Source of the DNA: Rossellomorea sp. BNER
GTDB lineage: Bacteria > Bacillota > Bacilli > Bacillales > Bacillaceae_B
DNA length: 60,995 nucleotides
Direction: 5' to 3'
NCBI GenBank assembly: GCA_024213275.1
Contig: JANAVG010000021.1
Span: 1-60,995 of the forward strand
Shown: piece by piece, positions 8,407-17,310 of the stretch
Position numbering within the stretch: position 1 is the stretch's first letter
Layout of the letters: the number at the start of each line of letters is the position of its first letter
The notes under the pieces: model-generated
Seen by the model: only the letters and a program-made list of their open reading frames with translations
What the model was told of the DNA's origin: nothing
Databases searched by the model: none
Translations under genes and position numbers: made by a program

Positions 8407-9492
8407 ATGTTAAAAAGAATCGTACAAGTGTGCTTTCTTATCATCGGAGGGACACTGGGAATTTTCCTTCTTCCCGATCTATTAGGTCTATTAAATATTT
8501 CAGACATTCCTTTTATTAATAACCCGTATATGGCTGCCATTTTAGGAGCAATTATTTTTTATCTTTTAACCTTTTGGGCAGTTGATTATGTTGTAGGATT
8601 TGTGAATTGGTTTGAAGATTCATTAGTAAAAGCTCCAGTTACGGATATTTTATTTGGAAGTTTAGGGCTAATTTTCGGTCTAATTATGGCTTATTTATTT
8701 GGTATTCCGCTTAATAAAATGGAAATTCCAATTGTAAACACCGTTGTTCCCATTCTACTAACACTATTGTTAGGATACTTAGGATTTCAAGTTGGGTTTA
8801 AAAAGAGAGATGAATTGATTAATTTATTTTCGATGGCCAATAAAGGTAAGAAAAAGCCAGAAGAAGAAGCGGATGACGCTGTTAAAACGTTTAAGATACT
8901 AGACACAAGCGTTATCATTGATGGACGCATTGCAGATATTTGTCAGACTGGATTTTTAGACGGAATTATCGTTATTCCACAGTTTGTCTTAGAAGAACTT
9001 CAACATATTGCCGACTCCTCAGATGTTCTGAAACGAAATCGAGGACGAAGGGGACTAGATATCCTTAATCGAATTCAAAAAGAGCTTCCAATAGAGGTAC
9101 AAATCTATGAAGGTGATTTTGAAGAAATTCAGGAAGTGGATAGTAAGCTAGTTAAACTTGCTAAGATTACAAATGGAATCGTCGTAACAAATGATTTTAA
9201 CTTAAATAAAGTTTGTGATCTTCAGAGTGTTCAAGTGTTGAATATTAATGATCTAGCTAATGCAGTAAAACCTGTTGTCTTACCTGGAGAAGAACTTCTT
9301 GTCCAAGTGATTAAAGATGGTAAGGAGCAAAACCAAGGAATTGCCTACCTTGACGACGGCACGATGATTGTCGTTGAAGAGGGACGGAATTATATTGGTA
9401 AAACGATTGATGTGCTTGTTACGAGTGTTCTGCAGACCTCGGCGGGAAGAATGATTTTTGCTAAACCAAAACAATTAGAAAAAGCGTTGTAA
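8407..9492 (+). CDS. yacL: Membrane-anchored PIN/TRAM domain protein YacL
   Basis: The 361-residue protein has about four N-terminal membrane helices (residues 5-130), then a PIN nuclease-like domain beginning ILDTSVIIDGRIADI near 160 with conserved acidic residues, and a C-terminal TRAM domain. PIN domains usually cleave RNA and TRAM domains bind RNA, but I know of no firmly defined substrate for this family. The strong gaaggaggtg site sets the ATG. The yacL-ispD-ispF order is conserved in Bacillaceae and ispD begins 20 bases later. Confidence 0.9.
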   Translation: MLKRIVQVCFLIIGGTLGIFLLPDLLGLLNISDIPFINNPYMAAILGAIIFYLLTFWAVDYVVGFVNWFEDSLVKAPVTDILFGSLGLIFGLIMAYLFGIPLNKMEIPIVNTVVPILLTLLLGYLGFQVGFKKRDELINLFSMANKGKKKPEEEADDAVKTFKILDTSVIIDGRIADICQTGFLDGIIVIPQFVLEELQHIADSSDVLKRNRGRRGLDILNRIQKELPIEVQIYEGDFEEIQEVDSKLVKLAKITNGIVVTNDFNLNKVCDLQSVQVLNINDLANAVKPVVLPGEELLVQVIKDGKEQNQGIAYLDDGTMIVVEEGRNYIGKTIDVLVTSVLQTSAGRMIFAKPKQLEKAL

Positions 9493-9512
9493 GGGATAAG
9501 GAGAAACATAAA

Positions 9513-10205
9513 ATGAACTATCAAGTTATCATTCCTGCTGCAGGAAAAGGGAAAAGAATGAAAGCAGGAAAAAATAAGCTATTGCTTCAACTGGAAGATC
9601 GCCCAGTGATCGTTCATACTCTTCAAGTGTTTGAAACGGATAATGATTGTGAACATATAATTCTTTCAATCCACCCTGATGATAAAGAAGCTTTTTCTAA
9701 CTTGGTAAAGGATTTCGGTTTAACAAAGGTAGCACCATTTGTTATGGGTGGTAAAGAGCGCCAGGATAGTGTATTCAACGCTCTTAAAACCATTGATGAT
9801 GAAGAGGGAATTGTTCTTGTACACGATGGTGCGCGCCCTTTTATAAAAAAAGAGCACATAGACTCTTTAGTCAACCGAGCCAATAAAGATGGAGCGGCAA
9901 TTGCTGCAGTTCCAGTGAAGGATACGATAAAGAAGGCGGCAGACGGATTTGTTCAAGAAACCGTTGAGCGCTCAAGCTTGTGGATGGTGCAAACCCCACA
10001 AGCTTTTCGTGTTTCTTTATTAGAAAAAGCACACTCGAAAGCCTCGTCTGATCAGTTTTGTGGAACGGATGATGCTACATTAGTTGAGAGGTTAGGGGGC
10101 AAAGTGGCGGTAGTTGAAAGTGATTATGATAATATAAAATTAACAACCCCAGAAGATCTTTATTTTGCAAAAGCCATTATTGAAAAGTCTCGAAAAGGAG
10201 TATAG
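9513..10205 (+). CDS. ispD: 2-C-methyl-D-erythritol 4-phosphate cytidylyltransferase IspD
   Basis: IspD transfers CMP from CTP to MEP in the non-mevalonate isoprenoid pathway. The 230-residue length is typical. The nucleotide-binding loop PAAGKGKRM is at residues 8-16, with VHDGARPF near 107 and a conserved C-terminal KLTTPEDL. ispF follows after 5 bases, so the third and fifth steps of the MEP pathway are cotranscribed. The cytoplasmic product supplies precursors for undecaprenyl phosphate and quinones. Confidence 0.97.
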   Translation: MNYQVIIPAAGKGKRMKAGKNKLLLQLEDRPVIVHTLQVFETDNDCEHIILSIHPDDKEAFSNLVKDFGLTKVAPFVMGGKERQDSVFNALKTIDDEEGIVLVHDGARPFIKKEHIDSLVNRANKDGAAIAAVPVKDTIKKAADGFVQETVERSSLWMVQTPQAFRVSLLEKAHSKASSDQFCGTDDATLVERLGGKVAVVESDYDNIKLTTPEDLYFAKAIIEKSRKGV

Positions 10206-10210
10206 TCTCT

Positions 10211-10693
10211 ATGTTTAGAATTGGACAAGGATTTGATGTTCATCAGTTAACAGAAGGTAGACCCCTTATTATAGGTGGAATAGAAATCCCCTATGAAAAA
10301 GGACTTCTTGGTCATTCTGATGCTGATGTTCTGTTACATACAATTGCCGATGCTTGTTTGGGTGCTATTGGCGCCGGGGATATCGGAAAGCACTTTCCTG
10401 ATACTGACCCGGAATTTAAAGATGCTGACTCGGCTAAACTTTTAGTACATGTTTGGGAGCTTGTGAAACAAGAAGGGTATGAGCTTGGTAATATTGATTG
10501 TACAATCATTGCTCAAAAGCCAAAGATGGCTCCATATATTGAACAGTTTAAAGAGCGTATTGCTAGTCTGCTTGAAGGAGAGACTAGCCAGGTAAATGTT
10601 AAAGCGACGACAACAGAGAAGCTAGGATTTACAGGCAGAGGAGAAGGAATTGCTGCCCAAGCTACGATTTTGTTAAAAGCTACATCAAACTAA
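10211..10693 (+). CDS. ispF: 2-C-methyl-D-erythritol 2,4-cyclodiphosphate synthase IspF
   Basis: IspF cyclises the CDP-ME 2-phosphate intermediate to MEcPP with release of CMP. The 160-residue protein begins MFRIGQGFDVHQL, with metal ligands D9 and H11. HSDADV follows near 35 and the C-terminal KATTTEKLGFTGRGEGIA segment is family-specific. The enzyme acts as a homotrimer in the cytoplasm. It is translated from an aaaaggagt site that overlaps the ispD stop region. gltX follows after 102 bases with its own promoter. Confidence 0.97.
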   Translation: MFRIGQGFDVHQLTEGRPLIIGGIEIPYEKGLLGHSDADVLLHTIADACLGAIGAGDIGKHFPDTDPEFKDADSAKLLVHVWELVKQEGYELGNIDCTIIAQKPKMAPYIEQFKERIASLLEGETSQVNVKATTTEKLGFTGRGEGIAAQATILLKATSN

Positions 10694-10721
10694 TTTTCCT
10701 ACTAACGGATTGAAGTTTCAC

Positions 10722-10750
10722 TTTAACCGCTTATTTAACGGTGATAAAAT
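10722..10750 (+). promoter_or_regulatory. Putative promoter of gltX
   Basis: TTTAAC (10722-10727), 17 bases, TAAAAT (10745-10750), located between ispF and gltX. The -35 is imperfect. Confidence 0.4.
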
Positions 10751-10795
10751 AAGTCAAGGATTAAGAAAGCAATTTAATAATGAGGAGGAATTCAG

Positions 10796-12253
10796 ATGTC
10801 AGGTGAAGTAAGAGTTCGTTATGCACCAAGTCCAACAGGACATTTACATATTGGAAATGCCAGAACGGCTTTATTTAACTACCTTTATGCACGCAGTGTA
10901 GGTGGGAAGTTCATCATTCGTATTGAAGATACAGATAAGAAAAGAAATATCGAAGGTGGAGAAGAGAGCCAGCTGAACTACCTTAAATGGCTTGGAATGG
11001 ATTGGGACGAAAGTGTAGACAAACCAGGGGATTTCGGTCCATATCGCCAATCTGAACGTAACCATATTTATAAGAAATACTATAATGAATTACTTGAAAA
11101 AGGGTTAGCATACAAATGTTATTGTACAGAGGAAGAGCTTGAAGCGGAGCGTGAAGCGCAACAGGCCCGTGGAGAGATGCCCCGTTATTCAGGGAAATGC
11201 CGTAACCTTACAGAAGCACAAAGAACGGAGTTAGAAGCAGAAGGAAGAGAACCGAGTATTCGCTTCAAAATCCAACCTGGAAAAGTCTATTCATTCAACG
11301 ATATCGTTAAAGATGAAGTTTCATTTGAATCAGATGGTATTGGTGATTTTGTCATTGTGAAAAAGGATGGAACTCCGACATATAACTTTGCGGTGGCTGT
11401 CGATGATTATTTAATGAAAATCTCCCATGTTTTACGAGGGGATGATCATATTTCAAATACTCCAAAGCAGTTAATGATATTTGAAGCATTTGGGTGGGAA
11501 GCTCCTGTTTACGGACATATGACGTTAATTGTGAACGAAAGCCGTAAGAAATTAAGTAAGCGTGATGAGTCCATCATCCAATTTATTGAGCAATACGAAG
11601 AGCTGGGATATCTTCCAGAAGCATTGTTTAACTTTATTGCTCTATTAGGCTGGTCTCCTAAGGGAGAAGAAGAACTATTTTCTCGCGATGAGTTTGTTGA
11701 AATTTTCGATCCAGAACGCTTATCTAAGTCTCCAGCTGTATTTGACAAACAAAAGCTAACATGGATGAACAATCAGTATATGAAAAATCTTGACCTTGAC
11801 CAAGTGGTGGGATTATCTCTTCCTCACTTAGTGAAAGCAGGTAAATTGGACGAAAATATGTCAGAGGAAGATCGTGAGTGGGCTCGTGGCGTCATTGGTC
11901 TTTACCAAGAGCAAATGAGCTTCGGTGCTGAGATTGTTGAACTATCAGAAATGTTCTTTAAGAAAGATTTAACTTATGATGAGGACGCTAAAGGGGTTCT
12001 TAACGAGGACCAAGTCCCAGAAGTACTAGCGGCTTTCTTGAAGGAAATTGACGAATTAGAACAGTATGAAGCTGCGGAAATTAAATCTTCAATTAAAGCT
12101 GTTCAAAAGTCTACGGGTCATAAAGGTAAAAAGTTATTTATGCCAATCCGGGTTGCTGTGACAGGACAAACACATGGACCGGAGCTTCCTAGTGCCATTG
12201 AGCTTCTAGGTAAAGATAAAGTAAAACACCGTTTACAGAGTCTTTTGGGTTAA
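10796..12253 (+). CDS. gltX: Glutamyl-tRNA synthetase
   Basis: This class I synthetase charges tRNA-Glu. In Bacillaceae it usually also glutamylates tRNA-Gln, which GatCAB then amidates, so it is probably non-discriminating. The 485 residues carry HIGN at 18-21 (HIGH signature) and KLSKR (KMSKS-type loop) near 250. A cysteine cluster, CYCTEEELE, lies around 110. The C-terminal part is the helical anticodon-binding region. gaggaggaattc provides a strong ribosome site. The cysE T-box promoter overlaps its 3' end. Confidence 0.97.
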   Translation: MSGEVRVRYAPSPTGHLHIGNARTALFNYLYARSVGGKFIIRIEDTDKKRNIEGGEESQLNYLKWLGMDWDESVDKPGDFGPYRQSERNHIYKKYYNELLEKGLAYKCYCTEEELEAEREAQQARGEMPRYSGKCRNLTEAQRTELEAEGREPSIRFKIQPGKVYSFNDIVKDEVSFESDGIGDFVIVKKDGTPTYNFAVAVDDYLMKISHVLRGDDHISNTPKQLMIFEAFGWEAPVYGHMTLIVNESRKKLSKRDESIIQFIEQYEELGYLPEALFNFIALLGWSPKGEEELFSRDEFVEIFDPERLSKSPAVFDKQKLTWMNNQYMKNLDLDQVVGLSLPHLVKAGKLDENMSEEDREWARGVIGLYQEQMSFGAEIVELSEMFFKKDLTYDEDAKGVLNEDQVPEVLAAFLKEIDELEQYEAAEIKSSIKAVQKSTGHKGKKLFMPIRVAVTGQTHGPELPSAIELLGKDKVKHRLQSLLG

Positions 12254-12273
12254 CATTTTAGAGAATATATAAT
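12245..12273 (+). promoter_or_regulatory. Promoter of the cysE T-box transcript
   Basis: TTGGGT (12245-12250), 17 bases, TATAAT (12268-12273). The -35 overlaps the gltX stop region. The predicted start is near 12280, just upstream of the T-box stem I. Confidence 0.6.
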
Positions 12274-12299
12274 ATATTAAGAGTACTTATTAAATAAAT

Positions 12300-12552
12300 G
12301 AAAGCGTAGATGAGGAGAAGTAAAAAAACGATTGCTGATAAGAGAGAACCATCACCGGCTGAAAGTGGTTTAAGCCCCTCGTTTTTTGAAATGCACCTCA
12401 GAGCCCTTTGCAGAATATTAGTAGGCAAAGGCGGTTACCAGCCGTTAAAATGGTTCGAGTTGGGGGATTAGTCCTATCATAAGGGCTGTACCCTAAACAG
12501 AGTGGAACCGCGCACAAAGCGTCTCTGTCTTTTGACGGAGGCGCTTTTTTTC
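12300..12552 (+). promoter_or_regulatory. Cysteine-specific T-box riboswitch ahead of cysE-cysS
   Basis: T-box leaders bind uncharged tRNA and let transcription continue when that tRNA is not aminoacylated. Stem I begins near gcgtagatgaggagaagta. The specifier-loop codon is TGC (Cys) at 12392-12394, in the context gaaaTGCacc. The T-box motif agagtggaaccgcg is at 12500-12513. Its TGGA can pair with an NCCA end whose discriminator is U, as in tRNA-Cys. A terminator stem aaagcgtctctgtc / gacggaggcgcttt with a T-tract ends the element (12516-12551). Confidence 0.93.
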
Positions 12553-12588
12553 GTTCTTATTATTAGCTAAGGATAGGGGGAGAAATGG

Positions 12589-13254
12589 ATGCTTAGTACC
12601 TTTAAAGAAGATATCGAAGCGGTGTTTGAGCAAGACCCGGCAGCAAGAAGTTATTTTGAAGTGATATTAACGTATTCAGGATTACATGCTATTTGGTCTC
12701 ATCGTATTGCTCATGGTTTTTATAAAAGGAAATTTTATTTTATTGCCAGGCTTATTTCTCAAATTAGCCGCTTTTTTACAGGGATTGAGATACATCCTGG
12801 TGCAAAAATTGGTAAACGATTTTTCATTGATCACGGAATGGGAATTGTTATTGGCGAGACGTGTGAAATAGGTAATAATGTCACACTCTATCAAGGAGTG
12901 ACTCTCGGTGGGACGGGGAAAGAAAAAGGAAAACGGCACCCGACCATCTTAGATAACGCTCTAATTGCGGCTGGTGCAAAAGTATTAGGATCCATTACAG
13001 TTGGAGAAAATTCAAAGATAGGCGCTGGTTCGGTTGTGTTGAATGATGTCCCTTCTAATTCCACAGTTGTCGGTATTCCTGGAAAAGTCGTTATTAAAGA
13101 CGGTGTAAAAATGAAGGACCTTAATCATTGCGACCTGCCAGATCCGGTTATGGATAGATGCAATGAACTCCAAAGACAAATAGATGATTTAACAAGTGAC
13201 TTAGAATTGGTTAGGCAGAAAGGAGAACAAATTGATGAGCATTCAAATATATAA
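12589..13254 (+). CDS. cysE: Serine O-acetyltransferase CysE
   Basis: CysE makes O-acetylserine from serine and acetyl-CoA, the committed step of cysteine synthesis. The 221 residues have an N-terminal helical region and a left-handed beta-helix of hexapeptide repeats (about 65-170) with HPGAKIGKRFFIDHG and GVTLGGTGKEKGKRHP, which carry the active-site histidines. It is the first gene after the cysteine T-box, so it is expressed when charged tRNA-Cys is scarce. Its 3' end overlaps cysS by 20 bases, coupling cysteine supply to cysteinyl-tRNA formation. Confidence 0.96.
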   Translation: MLSTFKEDIEAVFEQDPAARSYFEVILTYSGLHAIWSHRIAHGFYKRKFYFIARLISQISRFFTGIEIHPGAKIGKRFFIDHGMGIVIGETCEIGNNVTLYQGVTLGGTGKEKGKRHPTILDNALIAAGAKVLGSITVGENSKIGAGSVVLNDVPSNSTVVGIPGKVVIKDGVKMKDLNHCDLPDPVMDRCNELQRQIDDLTSDLELVRQKGEQIDEHSNI

Positions 13255-14635
13255 CACTTTAACAAGAAAAAAAGAGGTGTTTAAGCCTTTAGAAGAAGGG
13301 AAGGTAAAGATGTATGTGTGCGGCCCCACAGTCTATAATTTTATACACATTGGGAATGCCAGACCTGCGATTGTATTTGATACAGTACGAAGATACTTAG
13401 AATATAGAGGGTATGATGTAAACTTTATTTCCAACTTTACAGATGTGGATGATAAACTCATCAAAGCTGCAAACGAACTTGGTGAAGAAGTTCCAACGAT
13501 TGCGAAAAGGTTTATTAATGCATATTTTGAAGACACAGAAGCATTAGGATGCAAACGAGCAACAGCCCATCCAACTGTAACAGAAAACATTGATACGATT
13601 ATTGAGTTTATTCAAGCACTTATAGAAAAAGGGCATGCATATGAATCTCAAGGCGATGTTTATTATCGTACGAGATCCTTTAATGGGTACGGAAAACTTT
13701 CACATCAATCTATTGATGAACTGAAAGTGGGAGCGCGTATTGAGGTAGGGAATAAAAAAGAAGATTCTTTAGACTTTGTTTTGTGGAAAGCGGCTAAAGA
13801 AGGCGAAATTTCATGGAGTAGTCCTTGGGGTGAGGGCCGACCAGGCTGGCACATTGAATGTTCTGCCATGGCAAAAAAATATTTGGGTGAAACAATTGAT
13901 ATTCATGCAGGAGGGCAAGATTTGACCTTCCCCCACCATGAAAATGAAATTGCTCAATCAGAAGCACTAACAGGCCAAACCTTTGCACGTTATTGGATGC
14001 ATAACGGTTATATTAATATTGATAATGAAAAAATGTCGAAATCACTAGGGAATTTTGTTCTTGTTCACGACATCATTAAAGAGCAAGACCCTCAAGTCTT
14101 AAGGTTCTTTATGTTATCAGTCCATTACCGTCATCCTATTAATTACAATTTAGAACTATTGGAAAACTCGAAGGCAGCATTGGATCGTTTAAAAACTTCC
14201 TATGAAAATTTAAAACACCGTAAAGAAATAAGTACAGAACTAACAGAAGATAATGAGAAATGGCTGTCTGAGATTGTTTCCTTAAAGGAGCAATTCATCG
14301 AAAATATGGATGATGATTTTAACACAGCAAATGGAATCTCTATTCTTTTCGAGCTTTCTAAACAAGCTAATTACTATCTTATGGAGAAGAACACTTCTGT
14401 TAAAGTGATTGATTCTTTCATGAAACAATTTGAAGAGTTCTTTACTGTTCTAGGTCTTTCTTTAAAAGAACAAGAACTGCTGGATGAGGATATTGAAGAT
14501 TTAATTAATCAGCGAATTCAAGCAAGAAAAGACCGTAATTTTAAGCGAGCGGATGAAATTAGAGATGAGCTTAAAAGTCTCAATATCATTCTAGAAGACA
14601 CCCCTCAAGGTACGCGTTGGAAGAGAGGATCATGA
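13235..14635 (+). CDS. cysS: Cysteinyl-tRNA synthetase
   Basis: This class I synthetase charges tRNA-Cys. The 466 residues show the zinc-site cysteine C29 in MYVCGPTVYN, the HIGN signature FIHIGNARP near 38, and KMSKSLGN near 266. I chose ATG 13235, giving MSIQIYNTL as in relatives, over a TTG one codon upstream. The ribosome site aaaggag lies inside cysE at 13219-13225. The gene shares the T-box transcript with cysE. Its TGA overlaps the mrnC start. Confidence 0.97.
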   Translation: MSIQIYNTLTRKKEVFKPLEEGKVKMYVCGPTVYNFIHIGNARPAIVFDTVRRYLEYRGYDVNFISNFTDVDDKLIKAANELGEEVPTIAKRFINAYFEDTEALGCKRATAHPTVTENIDTIIEFIQALIEKGHAYESQGDVYYRTRSFNGYGKLSHQSIDELKVGARIEVGNKKEDSLDFVLWKAAKEGEISWSSPWGEGRPGWHIECSAMAKKYLGETIDIHAGGQDLTFPHHENEIAQSEALTGQTFARYWMHNGYINIDNEKMSKSLGNFVLVHDIIKEQDPQVLRFFMLSVHYRHPINYNLELLENSKAALDRLKTSYENLKHRKEISTELTEDNEKWLSEIVSLKEQFIENMDDDFNTANGISILFELSKQANYYLMEKNTSVKVIDSFMKQFEEFFTVLGLSLKEQELLDEDIEDLINQRIQARKDRNFKRADEIRDELKSLNIILEDTPQGTRWKRGS

Positions 14636-15057
14636 TGATTTATGAGCAAAATGAAACCATAGATGAAAAACAATTAAATGGTCTTGTGCTTGCCTATATG
14701 GGAGATGCCGTCTACGAAACATATGTACGGCAGCTTCTTCTAAAAACAGGGAGAATTAAACCAAATCAGCTTCATCGAACAGCTACAAAATATGTTTCTG
14801 CCAAATCACAGGCAGCGATTTTGAAGGAATTAGTGAATCAAGATTTTTTATCAGAAGAAGAGATGTCAATTGTACGACGTGGTAGGAATGCAAAATCTGG
14901 GACAATCCCTAAAAATACAGATGTACAAACCTATCGTCATAGTACTGCATTTGAAGCATTAGTTGGTTATTTATTTTTGCAGAATAATAAAACACGCTTG
15001 GAAGAGATATTGGAATATGTGTTCGAAGTCATTATGTCTAAGGAAGGAGGAAAATAA
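14632..15057 (+). CDS. mrnC: Mini-ribonuclease III MrnC
   Basis: MrnC is a dimeric RNase III-type catalytic domain without a dsRNA-binding domain. In B. subtilis it matures 23S rRNA. The 141-residue protein has the signature LAYMGDAVYE (catalytic D25) and a second conserved segment, FEALVGYLFL, near 110. The start at 14632 overlaps the cysS stop as ATGATGA, with agagagga upstream, and is preferred to a longer in-frame start at 14617. Coupling with cysS and rlmB is typical of Bacillaceae. Confidence 0.95.
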   Translation: MMIYEQNETIDEKQLNGLVLAYMGDAVYETYVRQLLLKTGRIKPNQLHRTATKYVSAKSQAAILKELVNQDFLSEEEMSIVRRGRNAKSGTIPKNTDVQTYRHSTAFEALVGYLFLQNNKTRLEEILEYVFEVIMSKEGGK

Positions 15058-15806
15058 TGATGCAACAACAAGAATTTATCGCAGGTAAGAATCCAGTTAT
15101 GGAGGCGTTAAAGTCCAATAGAGAAATAAATAAAATTTGGATTGCCGAAGGTTCTCAAAAGGGGGCCATGCAACAATTAATGAAATTAGCAAAAGAGTCC
15201 AATGTACTGGTACAGTTTGTTCCTAAACAAAAAATTGAACAAATGGTATCCGAACATCATCAAGGGGTGGTTGCGCAAATAGCGGCCTATGAATATGCCC
15301 ATATTGATGATTTGTTTGTAAAAGCTGAGGCAAAAAATGAAACTCCTTTCTTCTTGTTGCTGGATGAACTTGAAGACCCGCATAACCTTGGATCTATTAT
15401 GAGAACGGCAGATGCTGTGGGGGCTCACGGAATTATAATCCCGAAAAGAAGAGCTGTAGGTTTAACTTCTACTGTAGCAAAATCCTCTACAGGTGCAATT
15501 GAACATATTCCTGTTGCAAGAGTCACGAATCTAGCGAGAACGATTGACGAGCTGAAGGAACGTGGAGTATGGGTAGCGGGAACAGATGCAAAAGGGAGCG
15601 ATGATTTCCGAAATCTCGATGGAACACTCCCGATATGTCTAGTAATAGGAAGCGAAGGGAAAGGAATAGGTCGTCTTATAAGGGACAAGTGTGATTTTCT
15701 CATTCACTTACCAATGGTAGGGCATGTTACCTCTTTAAATGCATCAGTTGCAGCTAGTATTCTAATGTATGAGGTCTTTCGTAAACGCCACCCACAAGGA
15801 GAATGA
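15057..15806 (+). CDS. rlmB: 23S rRNA 2'-O-methyltransferase RlmB (YacO)
   Basis: This 249-residue SPOUT-class enzyme is predicted to 2'-O-methylate 23S rRNA, at the site equivalent to E. coli G2251, using S-adenosylmethionine. An N-terminal substrate-binding domain begins EFIAGKNPVMEAL. The knotted C-terminal domain has NLGSIMRTADAVGAHGII (about 103-120), VIGSEGKGIGR near 198 and SLNASVAASIL near 225. The start overlaps the mrnC stop by one base, with aaggaggaaa upstream. The exact nucleotide target in this organism is inferred. Confidence 0.93.
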   Translation: MMQQQEFIAGKNPVMEALKSNREINKIWIAEGSQKGAMQQLMKLAKESNVLVQFVPKQKIEQMVSEHHQGVVAQIAAYEYAHIDDLFVKAEAKNETPFFLLLDELEDPHNLGSIMRTADAVGAHGIIIPKRRAVGLTSTVAKSSTGAIEHIPVARVTNLARTIDELKERGVWVAGTDAKGSDDFRNLDGTLPICLVIGSEGKGIGRLIRDKCDFLIHLPMVGHVTSLNASVAASILMYEVFRKRHPQGE

Positions 15807-16318
15807 ACATGAACATTCTCCTTGTAGATGGTTACAACATCATTGGAGCCTGGCCTGAACTGAATGAATTAAAAACCAAAGATTTGTCTGCTTCAAGAGA
15901 TCGCTTAGTAGAGAGGATGGCAGAATACCAAGGATATACCGGTTATAAAGTCATTGTCGTCTTTGATGCCTATTATGTGCAAGGAATGTCTAGAAAATAT
16001 AACAATTATAAAGTGGAAGTGATCTTCACTAGAGAAAATGAAACAGCGGATGAAAGAATTGAAAAACTGGCGATAGAACTGAATAATATCAAGACACAAA
16101 TACATGTAGCAACTTCAGACTTTACAGAGCAATGGGTGATTTTTGGACAAGGTGCATTAAGGAAATCTGCAAGAGAGCTACTTAATGAAGTGGAAACTAT
16201 TGACAATAAAATAAAGCGGAACGTACGAAAAACGGTTGATAAAAAGCCTAGTTCTAAGATTTCATTAAGTGCAGAAGTGGCAGAAATTTTTGAAAAATGG
16301 CGCAGAGGTGAGCAATGA
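15803..16318 (+). CDS. rae1: Ribosome-associated endoribonuclease Rae1 (YacP, NYN domain)
   Basis: Rae1 enters the ribosomal A site and cuts mRNA in a translation-dependent way in B. subtilis. The 171 residues form a NYN/PIN-like domain starting ILLVDGYNIIGAWPEL, with the conserved aspartates of the fold, VVFDAYYVQG near 50 and VATSDFTEQ near 100. The ATG overlaps the rlmB stop as ATGA, so the gene is translationally coupled. It is the last gene of the cysE T-box operon; sigH starts from a separate promoter. Confidence 0.92.
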   Translation: MNMNILLVDGYNIIGAWPELNELKTKDLSASRDRLVERMAEYQGYTGYKVIVVFDAYYVQGMSRKYNNYKVEVIFTRENETADERIEKLAIELNNIKTQIHVATSDFTEQWVIFGQGALRKSARELLNEVETIDNKIKRNVRKTVDKKPSSKISLSAEVAEIFEKWRRGEQ

Positions 16319-16322
16319 CTGG

Positions 16323-16352
16323 TTGACGATAGAAAAAAATGTACTGTATAAT
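16323..16352 (+). promoter_or_regulatory. Sigma-A promoter of sigH
   Basis: TTGACG (16323-16328), 18 bases, TATAAT (16347-16352). In B. subtilis the sigH promoter is repressed by AbrB; the AT-rich flanks would suit that, but no AbrB site can be read from sequence. Confidence 0.75.
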
Positions 16353-16386
16353 ATTTCTATCTATTGTTTTGCGCGGGGGGATATGT

Positions 16387-17040
16387 GTGAGCTTAAACAA
16401 CAAGTCGGGCGTACTAAAGGAACAATTTGATCTGATGGACGATGAAGTCATCATAGAGAAGGTTCATAATGGTGAAAGCGAAGCACTAGATTTTCTTATC
16501 AGAAAATATCGGAATTTTGTGAGAGCTAAAGCGAGATCTTATTTTCTTATAGGTGCAGATAAAGAAGATATAGTCCAGGAAGGGATGATTGGATTATATA
16601 AGGCAATTCGTGATTATAAAGAGGACAAACTAACTTCTTTTAAAGCGTTTGCAGAACTTTGTATTACGAGGCAAATCATCACGGCGATAAAAACAGCAAC
16701 AAGACAAAAGCATATACCGTTAAACTCATATGTTTCATTGGACAAGCCTATCTATGATGATGAATCTGATAGAACCTTGTTGGATGTGATATCAGGGACA
16801 AAAGTGATGGACCCAGAAGAACTAATAATAAATAGAGAAGAATTCGATAACATGGAAGATAAGATGGCGGAGCTCCTAAGTGATTTAGAGAGGAAGGTAC
16901 TAGCGCTTTATCTTGATGGTCAGTCCTACCAAGAGATTTCAGAGGAATTAGATCGTCATGTTAAGTCCATTGATAATGCTTTACAAAGGGTTAAAAGAAA
17001 GCTTGAAAGGTATCTAGAGGTAAGGGAAATCACCTTCTAG
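16387..17040 (+). CDS. sigH: RNA polymerase sigma-H factor
   Basis: Sigma-H directs early-sporulation, competence and transition-state transcription. The 217-residue length and sequence follow B. subtilis SigH closely. Region 2 has RKYRNFVRAKARSYFLIGAD and the DIVQEGMIGLYKAI core-binding segment; region 4 has the LDGQSYQEISEEL helix-turn-helix. I chose GTG 16387 (VSLNNKSG) behind a ggggggat ribosome site. A longer frame starting at 16339 would overlap the -10 region and is rejected. The gene sits between rae1 and rpmG as in B. subtilis. Confidence 0.97.
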   Translation: MSLNNKSGVLKEQFDLMDDEVIIEKVHNGESEALDFLIRKYRNFVRAKARSYFLIGADKEDIVQEGMIGLYKAIRDYKEDKLTSFKAFAELCITRQIITAIKTATRQKHIPLNSYVSLDKPIYDDESDRTLLDVISGTKVMDPEELIINREEFDNMEDKMAELLSDLERKVLALYLDGQSYQEISEELDRHVKSIDNALQRVKRKLERYLEVREITF

Positions 17041-17120
17041 ATACAAAGGCTGATATTGACACTATATGACATGCGTGTTATTTTTGTTAGGACTTATATA
17101 GCACATTGCAGGTGGAAAAT

Positions 17121-17270
17121 ATGCGTAAAAAGCTTATTCTAGCATGTATGGATTGCGGAACTCGTAATTATACAACCGCTGGTAATAACTCGAATAAATC
17201 TGAAAGACTTGAAATAAAGAAATTTTGTAAGAATTGTAATGCTCACACAGTCCACAAAGAAACAAAATAA
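17121..17270 (+). CDS. rpmG: Ribosomal protein bL33, zinc-binding form
   Basis: A 49-residue basic protein starting MRKKLILACMDCG, with zinc ligands C9, C12, C36 and C39, so it is the C+ form of bL33. B. subtilis carries a bL33 paralogue at this position just before secE. Zinc-free paralogues are usually elsewhere and replace C+ forms under zinc starvation. The ribosome site aggtgg lies about 8 bases upstream of the ATG. It is too short to show in coarse ORF lists. Confidence 0.95.
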   Translation: MRKKLILACMDCGTRNYTTAGNNSNKSERLEIKKFCKNCNAHTVHKETK

Positions 17271-17310
17271 TACTAAAATGCCCATTGTTATAGTTGGAGG
17301 TTGCAAACGA

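Noticed and set aside
16339..16386. N-terminal extension of SigH
   Set aside because: The upstream ATG overlaps the promoter -10 region; GTG 16387 has a good ribosome site and gives the normal length.
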